Shown here in pieces: positions 25,938 to 34,885 of a stretch of DNA of 64,000 nucleotides. The notes beneath the pieces are model-generated. The model worked only from the letters and a program-made list of their open reading frames with translations, was not told the origin of the DNA and searched no databases. Position numbers and translations under genes: made by a program. Position 1 is the stretch's first letter; every line of letters starts with the position of its first letter. The DNA is from Paenibacillus sp. MZ04-78.2 (GTDB lineage Bacteria > Bacillota > Bacilli > Paenibacillales > NBRC-103111): NCBI RefSeq assembly GCF_024213375.1, contig NZ_JANAVJ010000001.1:285596-349595 (forward strand), read 5' to 3'.

Positions 25938-26402
25938 TCAGTCCTCTCTCAGCAAAATCACTTGACGGCCGTCTGCCGTCCATGTCCGCATGGCATTCAG
26001 CCATCGCTCCGCCTCCGGTTCGGCCTCGGCTTGCCGGAGCAGCGCCGCCGCTTCCCGTGCCGTCAGCATCCGGTTCAAATACGCTTCGGCACAATGGGAC
26101 AGCCGCCACCCCGGCGGCGCATCCGCAACAGCCATGGTCTCCGAAGGCTCGGCTGCGGTGGACAATCGAATATCGCCGGATTGCGCGAGTGCAAACGGGA
26201 GCTCCTCCGTACCGCAGACCTCTCCCGACTCGTCCTCCGGCAGTAAATGCGCTTTGAACATCATCAGCAGCCGCGGGTGAATTCGTCCCATCGTTTCCAG
26301 AAAACGCATCCTGAGGTCCTCAGGCTCAAGCCGAAGCCTTTCTGCGCCAAGTAGAGCCGTTTCCCCGTCCCACGATAAGGGGACTAACCAGAAGTCCGAC
26401 AT
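25938..26402 (-). CDS. Hypothetical protein
   Basis: Not recognised. The 154 residues start MSDFWLVPLSWDGETALLG, have no signal peptide or membrane helix, and are rich in Ala, Glu and Arg. A C-terminal helix pair (EAYLNRMLTAREAAALLRQ, then EAERWLNAMRTW) is predicted. It starts 29 bp after the ylaH-like gene and ends 6 bp before the next gene, indicating one unit ylaH-like, this gene, 96-residue gene. Start ATG at 26400-26402 follows a GGAGGTG site. Confidence 0.68.
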   Translation of the reverse strand: MSDFWLVPLSWDGETALLGAERLRLEPEDLRMRFLETMGRIHPRLLMMFKAHLLPEDESGEVCGTEELPFALAQSGDIRLSTAAEPSETMAVADAPPGWRLSHCAEAYLNRMLTAREAAALLRQAEAEPEAERWLNAMRTWTADGRQVILLRED

Positions 26403-26431
26403 CAGCCAAGCACCTCCAACGGGCCAAGCCC

Positions 26432-26704
26432 TTATGATTTGCGATTTTCCCGGTCCTGAACGTAGTAGCGAATCCGCACCATCAGCATCAAAACGACTGC
26501 GACGGTCAGGCTGAGCACGATCGGCAGCCCCGCCAGTTGAAAGAACAGCAGCATCCCCGATCCAAGAGCCAGCACCAGGTAAATGATTACGTCTTTCAGA
26601 ATCGGCAGCTTCCGCGTCTTGAATACTTTATTGTACACGTAAGTAATCAGCACGAAGATGATGATCCATGTCACAAACGGATGCGCCCTCAGCCATTCGA
26701 GCAT
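26432..26704 (-). CDS. YlaH-like family membrane protein
   Basis: Protein of 90 residues with three predicted transmembrane helices (about 9-27, 38-54 and 57-75) and a basic, Asp/Arg-rich C terminus (RIRYYVQDRENRKS). It matches the YlaH-like family, whose gene follows typA (ylaG) in bacilli, as here (79 bp after the typA stop, with a terminator between). AAAGGAGG lies 7 nt before the ATG. Its function is not known. Confidence 0.88.
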   Translation of the reverse strand: MLEWLRAHPFVTWIIIFVLITYVYNKVFKTRKLPILKDVIIYLVLALGSGMLLFFQLAGLPIVLSLTVAVVLMLMVRIRYYVQDRENRKS

Positions 26705-26730
26705 CGGAATCCTCCTTTATGTAGACTTGC

Positions 26731-26760
26731 AAAGAAAGCTCCGATTGCTCAGAGCTTTCC
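26731..26760 (-). terminator. Terminator of typA
   Basis: Stem AAAGCTC/GAGCTTT with a 10-nt loop followed by CTTTG on the minus strand. The T tract is imperfect, so some readthrough into the ylaH-like gene is likely. Confidence 0.65.
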
Positions 26761-26783
26761 CGCGTCTTGGTTATTGAGTTGAA

Positions 26784-28625
26784 TTAAGCGTTGGCTTCCG
26801 CCGTTTTACGCTGCTTTTCGAAACGTTCGCGTTCGCCTTTGTTCAATATTTTTTTGCGGAGGCGAATCGATTTCGGCGTAATTTCGCAGTATTCGTCGTC
26901 GTTCAAATATTCAAGCGCCTGCTCCAGCGAATAGAGCCGCGGCGTTTTCATTTTGACCGTATCTTCCTTCGTTGCCGAGCGGACGTTCGTCAGCTGCTTT
27001 TCCTTGCAAATGTTGACGATGATGTCGTTATCGCGATTGTGCTCGCCGACGATCATGCCTTCGTAAACTTCCGTGCCCGGCTCGACGAACAAGGTGCCGC
27101 GATCTTCGACCGACAGCATGCCGTAGAACGTGGAATTGCCCGTTTCGCTGGAAATCAGCACCCCTTCATGACGCCCGCCGACACCACTGCCTGCATACGG
27201 ACCGTAGCTGTCGAACGCGTGGTTCATGACCCCGTAGCCGCGGGTCAGCGTCAGGAAGTAGGTCCGGTACCCGATCAAGCCGCGGGCCGGAATGAGGAAC
27301 TCCAAGCGAACGCTGCCGGAACCGTTGTTGATCATGTTGACCATCTCGGCCTTACGTGTCCCAAGGCTTTCCATAACGGAGCCCATGCTGTCTTCCGGCA
27401 CATCGATAATCAGTCGCTCGATCGGCTCCATTTTTTGGCCGTCGATCACGCGGATGATGACTTCCGGCTTCGATACTTGCAGCTCGAAGCCTTCGCGGCG
27501 CATATTTTCGATCAAAATGCCGAGATGCAGCTCGCCGCGGCCCGATACGACAAACGCGTCGGGGCTGTCCGTTTCGTCGACGCGAAGGCTGACGTCGGTT
27601 TCCAGCTCTTTGAACAGACGTTCGCGCAGCTTGCGGCTCGTTATCCATTTTCCTTCGCGGCCTGCAAACGGGCTATTGTTGACGAGGAATGTCATCTGCA
27701 GCGTCGGCTCGTCGATCTTAAGCACCGGCAGCGCTTCAGGGTTCGCCGGGTCGGCCATTGTTTCCCCGATGTTGATGTCCTTGATCCCGGAGATCGCGAT
27801 GATGTCGCCCGCGCCTGCCTCTTCGATCTCGATGCGCTTCAAGCCCTGGAAGCCGAAAAGCTTCTCGACGCGCGCCTGCTTCACTTGTCCTTCGCGGTTG
27901 ATGACCGCAATCGGTTGACCTTGACGCACCGTTCCGCGGTTTACGCGGCCGATGGCGATCCGGCCCAAATATTCGTTATAATCCATCAGCGTAACCAGGA
28001 ACTGCAAAGGCTCGTCGACTTTCTCGGTCGGCGCCGGAATATGGCTGACGATCGTATCGTAGAGCGCCTGCATGTTTTCGTCCAGCTTTTCCGGGTCCAG
28101 GCTGGACATTCCCATAAGACCCGATGCGTAAACGACCGGGAAGTCAAGCTGATTGTCGTCTGCTCCCAGCTCGATGAACAGATCGAGCACTTCATCGACC
28201 ACTTCGGCCGGTCTGGCGTTCGGACGGTCGATTTTATTGACGACGACGATCGGCGTCAAATGCTGTTCCAGCGCTTTGCGCAGCACGAATTTCGTCTGCG
28301 GCATCGTTCCTTCGAAGGCGTCAACGACAAGCAGTACGCCGTCGACCATTTTCATAATCCGTTCCACTTCGCCGCCGAAGTCGGCGTGGCCCGGAGTATC
28401 AACGATATTGATCAAGAAGTCTTTGTATTGGATGGCCGTATTTTTCGCCAAAATGGTAATGCCGCGTTCCCGCTCGATATCGTTCGAGTCCATGGCGCGT
28501 TCCTGCACCGCCTCGTTCTCCCGGAATGTTCCCGATTGTTGAAGCAGCTTATCCACCAGCGTTGTTTTGCCGTGGTCGACGTGGGCGATGATGGCGATAT
28601 TACGAATTTTGTCTCTCGAATGCAT
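26784..28625 (-). CDS. typA: Translational GTPase TypA/BipA
   Basis: Ribosome-associated GTPase of 613 residues, related to EF-G and LepA, that aids 50S assembly and growth in cold or stress. G motifs are visible: [12 protein letters not shown] (G1, about 16-27), RGITI (G2), DTPGHADF (G3) and NKID (G4). Domains beta-barrel II, III, V and the BipA-specific C-terminal domain ([20 protein letters not shown], then the [12 protein letters not shown] end) follow. Length equals the family norm. The ATG has a GAGAGGA site some 13 nt upstream. Followed by a ylaH-like gene as in B. subtilis (ylaG-ylaH). Confidence 0.96.
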   Translation of the reverse strand: MHSRDKIRNIAIIAHVDHGKTTLVDKLLQQSGTFRENEAVQERAMDSNDIERERGITILAKNTAIQYKDFLINIVDTPGHADFGGEVERIMKMVDGVLLVVDAFEGTMPQTKFVLRKALEQHLTPIVVVNKIDRPNARPAEVVDEVLDLFIELGADDNQLDFPVVYASGLMGMSSLDPEKLDENMQALYDTIVSHIPAPTEKVDEPLQFLVTLMDYNEYLGRIAIGRVNRGTVRQGQPIAVINREGQVKQARVEKLFGFQGLKRIEIEEAGAGDIIAISGIKDINIGETMADPANPEALPVLKIDEPTLQMTFLVNNSPFAGREGKWITSRKLRERLFKELETDVSLRVDETDSPDAFVVSGRGELHLGILIENMRREGFELQVSKPEVIIRVIDGQKMEPIERLIIDVPEDSMGSVMESLGTRKAEMVNMINNGSGSVRLEFLIPARGLIGYRTYFLTLTRGYGVMNHAFDSYGPYAGSGVGGRHEGVLISSETGNSTFYGMLSVEDRGTLFVEPGTEVYEGMIVGEHNRDNDIIVNICKEKQLTNVRSATKEDTVKMKTPRLYSLEQALEYLNDDEYCEITPKSIRLRKKILNKGERERFEKQRKTAEANA

Positions 28626-28700
28626 GTAGTCTCAAAATCCTCTCTTTGAATTTGGCTCAATGTCGTGCTCCTTGTTGCCGGAGCGCAGCCCGTTCACAAA

Positions 28701-28736
28701 AGTAGCGTCGGACGTAAGCGCCGACGCTACAATTCA
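28701..28736 (-). terminator. Weak terminator downstream of terC
   Basis: Perfect stem AGCGTCGG/CCGACGCT extended by GT/AC with a 9-nt loop, followed by a short T run (TTTTG) on the minus strand. The rest of the 225-bp gap between typA and terC shows nothing else I can name. Confidence 0.6.
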
Positions 28737-28850
28737 CACTTTATTATACGTGCAGATGCCGCAAAACGCAAGATAGCTTGCTGGATTAACCGATTATTTA
28801 CAATGCCTTTTCATGGTCGAAAAGCAGCGTTCCGAGAACCTGCCAGCCGT

Positions 28851-29519
28851 CTAGGTATGCCGCTGACGCGGCCGGAACACCCATTTCTTGAGTACGCCGG
28901 ACGCAAGTACGATCAACGTTGTAACGATCGGCAGCACATAATGCGAAATATCCCCGAGCAGTCTGGTCGCCAGTTCCTCGTCGGCGATAAACATTTCCCC
29001 TGCGGTATAGCCAAGAATGCCCGCTCCCAAATAAACGAAAATGGGGTACCGCTTCAGTAAATTGACGACCAAGGTGCTTCCCCAGACGATAATGGGAATG
29101 CTAAGCCCGATCCCGAGAATGATCACGCCGACCTCTCCCTTCGCTTTAGCCGCAATGGCCAATACGTTGTCGAGGCTCATGACGAAATCGGCTAAAATAA
29201 TCGTGCTGACCGCTTTGCCGAGGGTAGCCGCCTGCTTTACGTTGGAATGATCCTCCTCATCGATCAGCAGCTTGATGGCAATCCACAGCAGCAGAACCGA
29301 GCCGAGCGCTTGAATGAACGGCACCTTCAAGATATAGACGGCAATGACGGTCAGCACGACCCGCAGGGCGATCGCCCCGAAGGCCCCCCACCAAATCGCC
29401 TGCTTTCGCTGATGCAAAGGCAAATTTTTACTCGCCAAAGCAATAACGACGGCATTGTCGCCGCTCAGCACGATATTGATCAGCATAATTTGGAGAAACA
29501 AAATGAACCAATCCAGCAT
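28851..29519 (-). CDS. TerC family membrane protein (YjbE-like, probable Mn2+ export)
   Basis: Integral membrane protein of 222 residues with about seven helices. The TerC hallmark acidic residues lie in the first helix (LSGDNAVVIALA) and in MSLDNVLAIAAKAKG. TerC/YkoY/YjbE proteins efflux Mn2+ or load exoenzymes with metal at the Sec translocon; which applies here is inference. The ATG at 29517-29519 was chosen because GGAGGG is 8 nt upstream and MLDWFILFLQ is the usual start. Only 64 bp separate it from thiI, too little for a yybP-ykoY Mn riboswitch. Confidence 0.88.
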   Translation of the reverse strand: MLDWFILFLQIMLINIVLSGDNAVVIALASKNLPLHQRKQAIWWGAFGAIALRVVLTVIAVYILKVPFIQALGSVLLLWIAIKLLIDEEDHSNVKQAATLGKAVSTIILADFVMSLDNVLAIAAKAKGEVGVIILGIGLSIPIIVWGSTLVVNLLKRYPIFVYLGAGILGYTAGEMFIADEELATRLLGDISHYVLPIVTTLIVLASGVLKKWVFRPRQRHT

Positions 29520-29583
29520 GGTCGTTACCCTCCATCTCATTCAATTCGATCTGGAGTCCGGCGAACGATGGCATAGGATAAAC

Positions 29584-30798
29584 TTAGAAAAAAGAGGAGA
29601 ATCGATCTTCTTGTTCCGTCCGACGGTCCGTATCTATCCATAGGGTTTCCGTATTCCGCACCGCTTCATCCATTTCTTCCTGCAGCCAGGGCATTCCCTC
29701 TTCGATGCTTTCGACGACCTTCAAGTTCGGGTTTGTGCTCGGACTTGGCGGCAAAAACAACGTGCAGCAATCCTCATAAGGCAAAATCGATACTTCGTAT
29801 GAATCGATCGCCTCGGCGAGGCGGATAATTTCCAGCTTTTCCATACAAACGAGCGGACGGATCAACGGAAGGCGCACCGCCCGGCCGATGGCATTCATGC
29901 TCGCCAGCGTTTGGCTGGCCACTTGTCCCAAGCTTTCCCCGGTCACGATGGCGCCCGCCCCGTTCGCCTCGGCAAGCTTCTCTGCGATTCGCATCATGGC
30001 TCTGCGCAGCAGCGTGATCAGCAAATTTTCCCGGTACGCTTCGTGAATCTTGGTCTGCACGCCGGTGAACGGAACCATGTGCAGCTTGATCGGCCCGGCA
30101 TAGACGGCCAGCTTCCGGACCAGCTCCTTCACTTTCTCTTGCGATCTTTCGCTGGTATACGGATAGCTGTGAAAATGGACGGCTTCCACTGCCAGTCCTT
30201 GGCGCATGGCCAAATATCCCGCTACCGGACTGTCGATGCCCCCGGACAGCATAAGCACCGCTTTGCCGTTCGTGCCGAGCGGGAACCCGCCGGCGCCCGG
30301 GTCTACTTGGCTGTATACGAGCACTTGACGTTCGCGAAGCTCGACTTTCAGCTCCGCTTCCGGCCGGTGCACGTCCACTTTCAGGTCGGGCATCGCCCTT
30401 AAGACGTAGCCTCCGACAAGCCGGTTCATTTCTTGCGAATCGTGCGGAAAGCTTTTGTTCACGCGGCGCACGCTGACCTTGAACGTCCGCGGCTGCGGGT
30501 CCATGGCCCGCATCGCCAAGAGCGCCGTTTCCTGCACGCGCTCCAGCTCCAATTCCGTCGTAAGCACGGGACTGAACGATGCAACGCCGAATACCGTCTT
30601 GAGCGGTTCACGTACCGTTTCGTAAGGCGTGCCGTTCAAATGCAGCGTGATCCGCCCGAATTCTTTTTCATACTTGATGGCTCCCCAAGAACGCAATACC
30701 CGTTTCAGCTGCTGCAAAACCGCTTGCTCGAACCGGTGGCGGTTGCGTCCTTTAAGCGTCAATTCCCCCAAACGGAGGACGACCTGTTGCGGTGTCAT
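29584..30798 (-). CDS. thiI: tRNA 4-thiouridine synthase ThiI
   Basis: Adenylates and thiolates U8 of tRNA, also linked to thiazole synthesis. The 404 residues contain the N-terminal ferredoxin-like domain (LRLGELTLKGRNRHRFE), the THUMP domain, and the PP-loop AANH domain with LSGGIDSPVAGYLAMRQG (about 182-199) and GESLGQVASQTL. The C-terminal rhodanese domain of E. coli ThiI is absent, as is normal for Gram-positives. The adjacent NifS-like desulfurase, 4 bp upstream, most likely supplies the persulfide sulfur, as NifZ does in B. subtilis. The gene start is ATG at 30796-30798 with GGAGG nearby. Confidence 0.95.
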   Translation of the reverse strand: MTPQQVVLRLGELTLKGRNRHRFEQAVLQQLKRVLRSWGAIKYEKEFGRITLHLNGTPYETVREPLKTVFGVASFSPVLTTELELERVQETALLAMRAMDPQPRTFKVSVRRVNKSFPHDSQEMNRLVGGYVLRAMPDLKVDVHRPEAELKVELRERQVLVYSQVDPGAGGFPLGTNGKAVLMLSGGIDSPVAGYLAMRQGLAVEAVHFHSYPYTSERSQEKVKELVRKLAVYAGPIKLHMVPFTGVQTKIHEAYRENLLITLLRRAMMRIAEKLAEANGAGAIVTGESLGQVASQTLASMNAIGRAVRLPLIRPLVCMEKLEIIRLAEAIDSYEVSILPYEDCCTLFLPPSPSTNPNLKVVESIEEGMPWLQEEMDEAVRNTETLWIDTDRRTEQEDRFSSFF

Positions 30799-30802
30799 AA
30801 GT

Positions 30803-31969
30803 TTACCTCCGTTCGTTCTTGCCGGTCATGGCCGGTTTTAACTCTTCTACAAGCTGTTTAAGCACACGGCAAAAGCGGTCCGCATCGTCCTCGGTCTGCT
30901 GAAGCGAGTAGCTGAGCCGGATGCCGCTGACCGCAATCGCCGGGTCTGCCCCCATGGCCGACAGCACGCGGCTGGGCTTTTCCGCCCCCGAAGAGCAGGC
31001 CGAACGGGTCGACACGTAGATACCGTGCTGCTCCAAAGCATGCACGAGCACCTCGGACTTCATGCCGGGAAACGAAAAATGGACAATGTGCGGCGCCATA
31101 TCTTCCGGCCGCTCCGAGCCATTCAACACAAGCTCCGGAATTTGGCCGATTCCCTCGGTCAAACGGGCGCGCAGTCTGGCCGTATGCGCCGCAAATGCAG
31201 GCTGCTCCTGAACGGCCATCCGTACCGCCTTGGCCATCCCTACCACAGCCGGGACATTCTCCGTCCCCGAGCGCAGCCCCTCCTCCTGTCCGCCTCCGAA
31301 CAGCAGCGGCTGCAATTCGACCCCGCGCCGGGAGTATAAGAACCCGATGCCTTTCGGACCGCGAAGCTTATGGGCGGCACAGGACATCAGATCGATTCCA
31401 TGCCGCTTCGGGTCGACCGGGAGCTTCCCGATAGCTTGTACGGCATCGACGTGAAACAAGGTTTTGGGGCGGCTGCGCAGCAGGGCGCCGATCGCTTCAA
31501 TCGGTTGAATCCTTCCCATTTCGTTGTTTACATGCATCACACTGACCAGAATCGTTTCGTTGGTCAATGCTTGCTCAAGGTCTGTCAGTTTAATTTGACC
31601 TGTAGCATCCACCGGCAAATAGGTCACTTGAAAGCCCTCTTCTTCCAGTTTACGAAAGGTTTCGTAAACTGATGCATGCTCAATGGACGAAGTGATCAAA
31701 TGATTGCCTCGGGACCGGTATCGGCAGGCCGCTCCGCGGATGGCCAAGTTGTTGCTCTCCGTTCCGCCGGACGTAAACCGGATCTCATTCGGATCGCAGC
31801 GAAGAGCGCTCGCAATCGTTTCCCGCGAACGGCTTACGAGCTGCTCGGCTTCCAAACCCAGCTTATGCAAGGACGACGGATTGCCGAAGTGCGATTTCAT
31901 CACTTCGGTCATGACGCCGATGACTTCGTCATACATAGGCGAGGTCGCCGCGTAATCCATATACAGCAT
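30803..31969 (-). CDS. NifS-like cysteine desulfurase (NifZ/IscS family), partner of ThiI
   Basis: PLP-dependent enzyme that takes sulfur from cysteine. The 388 residues start MLYMDYAATSP and show SGGTESNNLAIRG, the PLP-binding context DLMSCAAHKLRGPKG (Lys about 200), and the catalytic cysteine loop STRSACSSGAE. The frame opens 24 codons earlier, but AAGGGGA lies 8 nt before the ATG at 31967-31969. It is 4 bp upstream of thiI, the conserved nifZ-thiI arrangement of bacilli, so a dedicated role in tRNA thiolation is likely rather than general iron-sulfur assembly. Confidence 0.93.
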   Translation of the reverse strand: MLYMDYAATSPMYDEVIGVMTEVMKSHFGNPSSLHKLGLEAEQLVSRSRETIASALRCDPNEIRFTSGGTESNNLAIRGAACRYRSRGNHLITSSIEHASVYETFRKLEEEGFQVTYLPVDATGQIKLTDLEQALTNETILVSVMHVNNEMGRIQPIEAIGALLRSRPKTLFHVDAVQAIGKLPVDPKRHGIDLMSCAAHKLRGPKGIGFLYSRRGVELQPLLFGGGQEEGLRSGTENVPAVVGMAKAVRMAVQEQPAFAAHTARLRARLTEGIGQIPELVLNGSERPEDMAPHIVHFSFPGMKSEVLVHALEQHGIYVSTRSACSSGAEKPSRVLSAMGADPAIAVSGIRLSYSLQQTEDDADRFCRVLKQLVEELKPAMTGKNERR

Positions 31970-32010
31970 TTGGTCATTCCCCTTTGTCGTAGTCTCTGCT
32001 TGGTCCGGGA

Positions 32011-32063
32011 AGAAAATAAGACCAATGGTCGGCCCCCGCAAACGGAGTGCCTACGATTGGTCT
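32011..32063 (-). terminator. Hairpin between the lytic transglycosylase and cysteine desulfurase genes
   Basis: Arms AGACCAAT/ATTGGTCT enclose a GC-rich imperfect inner stem; the minus-strand sequence then reads TATTTTC. It fits a terminator of the upstream gene. Confidence 0.55.
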
Positions 32064-32071
32064 CGCTCGTT

Positions 32072-32797
32072 TCATACCTCGTAGTGCTCTTTCAACGCCA
32101 ACACTTTGCGCACGTACTGCTGGGTTTCGGCAGGCAGCAGATGCAGCTTTTCCGCTAATTCCTGATCGTTTCGAATGCCGAGCCGATCCAGCCTTGTAGG
32201 TCCTGCATTGTAAGCGGCGAGTGCAGTACCCAGACTGCCGCCGTATTTGGAGAGCAGGTTGGATAAATATCGGGTCCCGCCGTGAATGTTTTGCGCCGGG
32301 TCGAACGGATTGTCCACTCCCAGCCCTTGACCGGTTGCATCCATCAATTGCATCAAGCCCTTGGCTCCCGCACCGGAAACGGCGTTGGCATTAAACGACG
32401 ACTCCGCATCGATGACCGCTTTCACTACGCTGGGCTCAACGCCGAAGCGGCGGCTGGCTTCCTGAATCAGCGGTTCATAGGCCGACGGCTTCGAAGCCGG
32501 GGCGAACTTCCTCGTAAGCCCGCTTTCAGAAGCGGCGGATAACCCGCTTAGCGTAGCCGGGCCCCAAGCTTGTCCGGGGACGAGCCTGGCTCCTGCGGAG
32601 ATGCCACCCGCACTCTGGGGCGAAGACGAATCCACGCCGGCCAACAGCCCGTTCAATATGGAGGCAAAGTCCGTATTATCGCTTTGCGTGGTAACGGAAT
32701 TTCTGCCGGAGGTTAGCAAGCTTAATTGGTTCATCACCTGAAGCTGGAGCAGCTCTTTCATCGTATAGGGATCGATAGCTTTTGTCGATAAGTTCAT
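32072..32797 (-). CDS. Lytic transglycosylase (SLT domain, YjbJ-like)
   Basis: Predicted soluble murein lytic transglycosylase of 241 residues. The first 115 residues are low complexity and hold no obvious signal peptide. The SLT domain (about 118-235) shows the catalytic glutamate in VVKAVIDAESSFN, then GAKGLMQLMDAT, NIHGGTRYLSNLL and AAYNAGP, all family hallmarks. Export without signal peptide is also reported for B. subtilis YjbJ-type proteins, so the cell location is uncertain. A GGAGA site lies about 12 nt before the ATG. It is a single gene ended by a hairpin. Confidence 0.9.
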   Translation of the reverse strand: MNLSTKAIDPYTMKELLQLQVMNQLSLLTSGRNSVTTQSDNTDFASILNGLLAGVDSSSPQSAGGISAGARLVPGQAWGPATLSGLSAASESGLTRKFAPASKPSAYEPLIQEASRRFGVEPSVVKAVIDAESSFNANAVSGAGAKGLMQLMDATGQGLGVDNPFDPAQNIHGGTRYLSNLLSKYGGSLGTALAAYNAGPTRLDRLGIRNDQELAEKLHLLPAETQQYVRKVLALKEHYEV

Positions 32798-32878
32798 CGG
32801 TTGCGGAAGTCTCCTTGTACCGGGATTCTTTTCCCATTGTACACTTTTTTGGGCGACTCAGCCACTATAAAATTCTAA

Positions 32879-32912
32879 AGAAAAACGGCAGACCGGTTGC
32901 CGGCCTGCCGTC
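32879..32912 (-). terminator. Terminator of the small membrane protein gene
   Basis: Stem ACGGCAGGCCGG/CCGGTCTGCCGT with one mismatch and a 3-nt loop, then five T on the minus strand, 6 bp after the stop codon. Confidence 0.9.
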
Positions 32913-32918
32913 TCCGCC

Positions 32919-33338
32919 TCAAGCGTATAGAGGAACCAAAATGAAATAACCAGCCAGCGCGATCAAACCGATAATGATCGACCATGTGCCCAGCGAACGC
33001 TCGCCCAGCATATAAGCAAACAGCCCTAACAGGGCTGACGTCGAGCCGAGCAGCGCCGGATAAAGAAACCACGCCAGAATAGACAGCACGAGCGCCGTGT
33101 ATCCGAGCCAGCGGTAAGACGTGTCCGCCTTTTCCACCGTACCGTTTTCCGTTACGGCCACAGGCTGCGTTATGCGGGATCTCTCCTGCCGTGAACCGCC
33201 GCCGGGATAAGTGATCTCCGCAGCGAATTCGTCGTGCGTTTTGCGGCCGGTTTCCCTTCGCAGCTGCTCGTGCTTGAATTTCCGCAGCGACCTGTCATCC
33301 CGAACCGAACCGGGATGTCTTCCGAGCTTCCGTTTCAT
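32919..33338 (-). CDS. Small membrane protein, function unknown
   Basis: Not assigned to a family. The 139 residues have a basic, hydrophilic N-terminal half (about 1-70, rich in Arg, Lys and Gly) and three hydrophobic helices at the C terminus (about 77-93, 97-112 and 119-137), ending FILVPLYA. The tandem ALLGLFAYMLGERSLG pattern resembles small DUF4190-like membrane domains but is not decisive. The ATG at 33336-33338 has AAGGGGA 4 nt upstream; a 31-codon upstream extension of the frame overlaps DUF1540 signals and was rejected. Own terminator. Confidence 0.7.
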   Translation of the reverse strand: MKRKLGRHPGSVRDDRSLRKFKHEQLRRETGRKTHDEFAAEITYPGGGSRQERSRITQPVAVTENGTVEKADTSYRWLGYTALVLSILAWFLYPALLGSTSALLGLFAYMLGERSLGTWSIIIGLIALAGYFILVPLYA

Positions 33339-33397
33339 TTGGTCCCCTTCCCTTCCTGAGAGAAATGAACGCTTGACACTTCCGGAAAAACGATGCT

Positions 33398-33607
33398 TTA
33401 TTTCGATTTTCTCGGCTCGAAGGTGTGACAACAGGTGTTCTGCGAGCTCGCAGCCCGGTCTTGATGATCTTCGAACTCGGCTCCAAACTCGGCGTCATAC
33501 TTGACGTCCGCATGTTTGTCGATCTCGATCATAATCGTGCTGGCGTTGCAATTGTTTCCCTGCGCCCAATATTCGCAGTTGGCGACGCTGCATTTGACAG
33601 CTGGCAT
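33398..33607 (-). CDS. DUF1540 domain small cysteine-rich protein
   Basis: Protein of 69 residues matching DUF1540: PAVKCSVANCEYWAQGNNCNA at the start, then IMIEIDKHAD and the closing NTCCHTF. The five or six cysteines suggest a metal-binding knuckle. Members are common in spore formers and are thought to be small spore-associated or stress proteins, but no function is proven. AAAGGGGTG lies 6 nt before the ATG at 33605-33607. Confidence 0.9.
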   Translation of the reverse strand: MPAVKCSVANCEYWAQGNNCNASTIMIEIDKHADVKYDAEFGAEFEDHQDRAASSQNTCCHTFEPRKSK

Positions 33608-33655
33608 CGTAATCACCCCTTTCTCAGCTTTCCCGCACCGAAAAGGGGATATACT

Positions 33656-34798
33656 CTAGGCCTTGGCCCGCAGCTTGTAATATAGCACCATAAACATCGC
33701 ATGCGACCACAGCAGCGGCGTTGCCGGGGGCCCCCAGCGGCGGACCCAATCGTCATAGGCTTCCTCGCTGCCATGCGGCCGCCTCACCTGCTCCGGCAAC
33801 CGGCCCAATTCGTCCGCCCGCGCTGCGATCCACTCCAGCGAGCGTACGGCTTCCTCCCGGTTACCCAACCTCAGTTGGACCCATCCGTACCAAGCCGCCA
33901 GCAGCAGCCACTCTCCTCCTCCGTAGTAGGTATCGGTTGCGTAACGTCGGACGCCCCCGTTCTCTGAGCGCAGTTCATTCTTGATCGCTTCGATCGTTTT
34001 CCGCATAACCGGATGCTGCGGATCGAATACGCGGAACGGCTCCGCCAGCCACAGCAGACTCGCGTCCACTCCGGCATCGCCCGTTACGTAAGCGGCGGAA
34101 TCCCCTTGGGGGACTGGCGTTATGTTTTTGACAAAATGACCGTTTTCCGAATGTACGCCATGCTGCAGCAGGAACTCTTTTATTTCCGAGCATACATGAT
34201 GCAGCTCCGCATTGCCGTCCAGCTGGGCAACTCCTTCCAGCCCGCCATAAATGCAGGCCAGCGTCGAAGGGTGCACACGCTCGCCATACTCCTCCCAGCA
34301 ATCGAAGTTCGGATACCGCCAAAACGCGCGCAAATAATCGACCGCAACATCAACGCTCATTCGGTACGAATCCGGAATCCGGTCCGATCCGACCGCGCGA
34401 AGGTGTTCCGTCACCCCCCACAGCCACGCTCCGTAGCCGTCCAGCTGGAAATGCCCCCATTCCGAGCTTGTTTCGTCCCGGCCGTCCAGATGATAACGGG
34501 TATGTAAAAATTCGTGAAGCGCCACGTGCTCCCCTCGGGCTTGCTTGTCCGTCAAATAGCGGATATGACCTTGCTTGGAAGCGATAATCCGGTTGGCCCA
34601 GTCATAAAATAAAGCCGCGCTGTCGTGCTCTCCCGCCATATCCATGGCGTATGCGACGAAACTGCCGTCTCTTAACCAGCCGTAGGCATAGTGCGCAAAA
34701 AGCGGACAGGCCACATATCCCCCTTCCGGGTGCTGGTTTAGCCGGATCAACCGTATGGACGCCTGCACCAGCTCTTCCTCATTCATCTTTGGCCGCAT
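33656..34798 (-). CDS. Glycoside hydrolase family 15-type protein (glucoamylase-like)
   Basis: Protein of 380 residues with the (alpha/alpha)6 GH15 features: YAYGWLRDGSFVAYAMDMAGE (substrate-binding Trp-Leu-Arg-Asp), then DGYGAWLWG, FDCWEEYGERVHPSTLACIYGG with the candidate catalytic acid and GGGEWLLLAAWYG with the candidate catalytic base. No signal peptide is seen, so it is probably cytoplasmic. Intracellular GH15 relatives act on maltodextrin, trehalose or glucuronan-like substrates; the true substrate is open. The ATG at 34796-34798 has AAGGAAGGGG 7 nt upstream. No sugar transport genes are nearby. Confidence 0.85.
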   Translation of the reverse strand: MRPKMNEEELVQASIRLIRLNQHPEGGYVACPLFAHYAYGWLRDGSFVAYAMDMAGEHDSAALFYDWANRIIASKQGHIRYLTDKQARGEHVALHEFLHTRYHLDGRDETSSEWGHFQLDGYGAWLWGVTEHLRAVGSDRIPDSYRMSVDVAVDYLRAFWRYPNFDCWEEYGERVHPSTLACIYGGLEGVAQLDGNAELHHVCSEIKEFLLQHGVHSENGHFVKNITPVPQGDSAAYVTGDAGVDASLLWLAEPFRVFDPQHPVMRKTIEAIKNELRSENGGVRRYATDTYYGGGEWLLLAAWYGWVQLRLGNREEAVRSLEWIAARADELGRLPEQVRRPHGSEEAYDDWVRRWGPPATPLLWSHAMFMVLYYKLRAKA

Positions 34799-34828
34799 CA
34801 GAGGACCCCTTCCTTTCATTTCATTAAA

Positions 34829-34861
34829 CAAAAAGAGATGCCCGAATCGAAGCATCTCTTC
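34829..34861 (-). terminator. Terminator of the ypuI-like gene
   Basis: Stem AAGAGATGC/GCATCTCTT with a 10-nt loop followed by TTTG on the minus strand, 25 bp after the stop codon. Confidence 0.85.
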
Positions 34862-34885
34862 ACAATATGTCTCGGATCGGACGAA

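Noticed and set aside
27039..28649. Plus-strand open frame of 536 codons
   Set aside because: Shadow of typA, which has all GTPase motifs on the minus strand; the plus frame has no ribosome site and no family-like sequence.
29520..29583. Possible Mn2+ (yybP-ykoY) riboswitch before terC
   Set aside because: The gap from thiI is only 64 bp and contains no riboswitch core; only a ribosome site was found.
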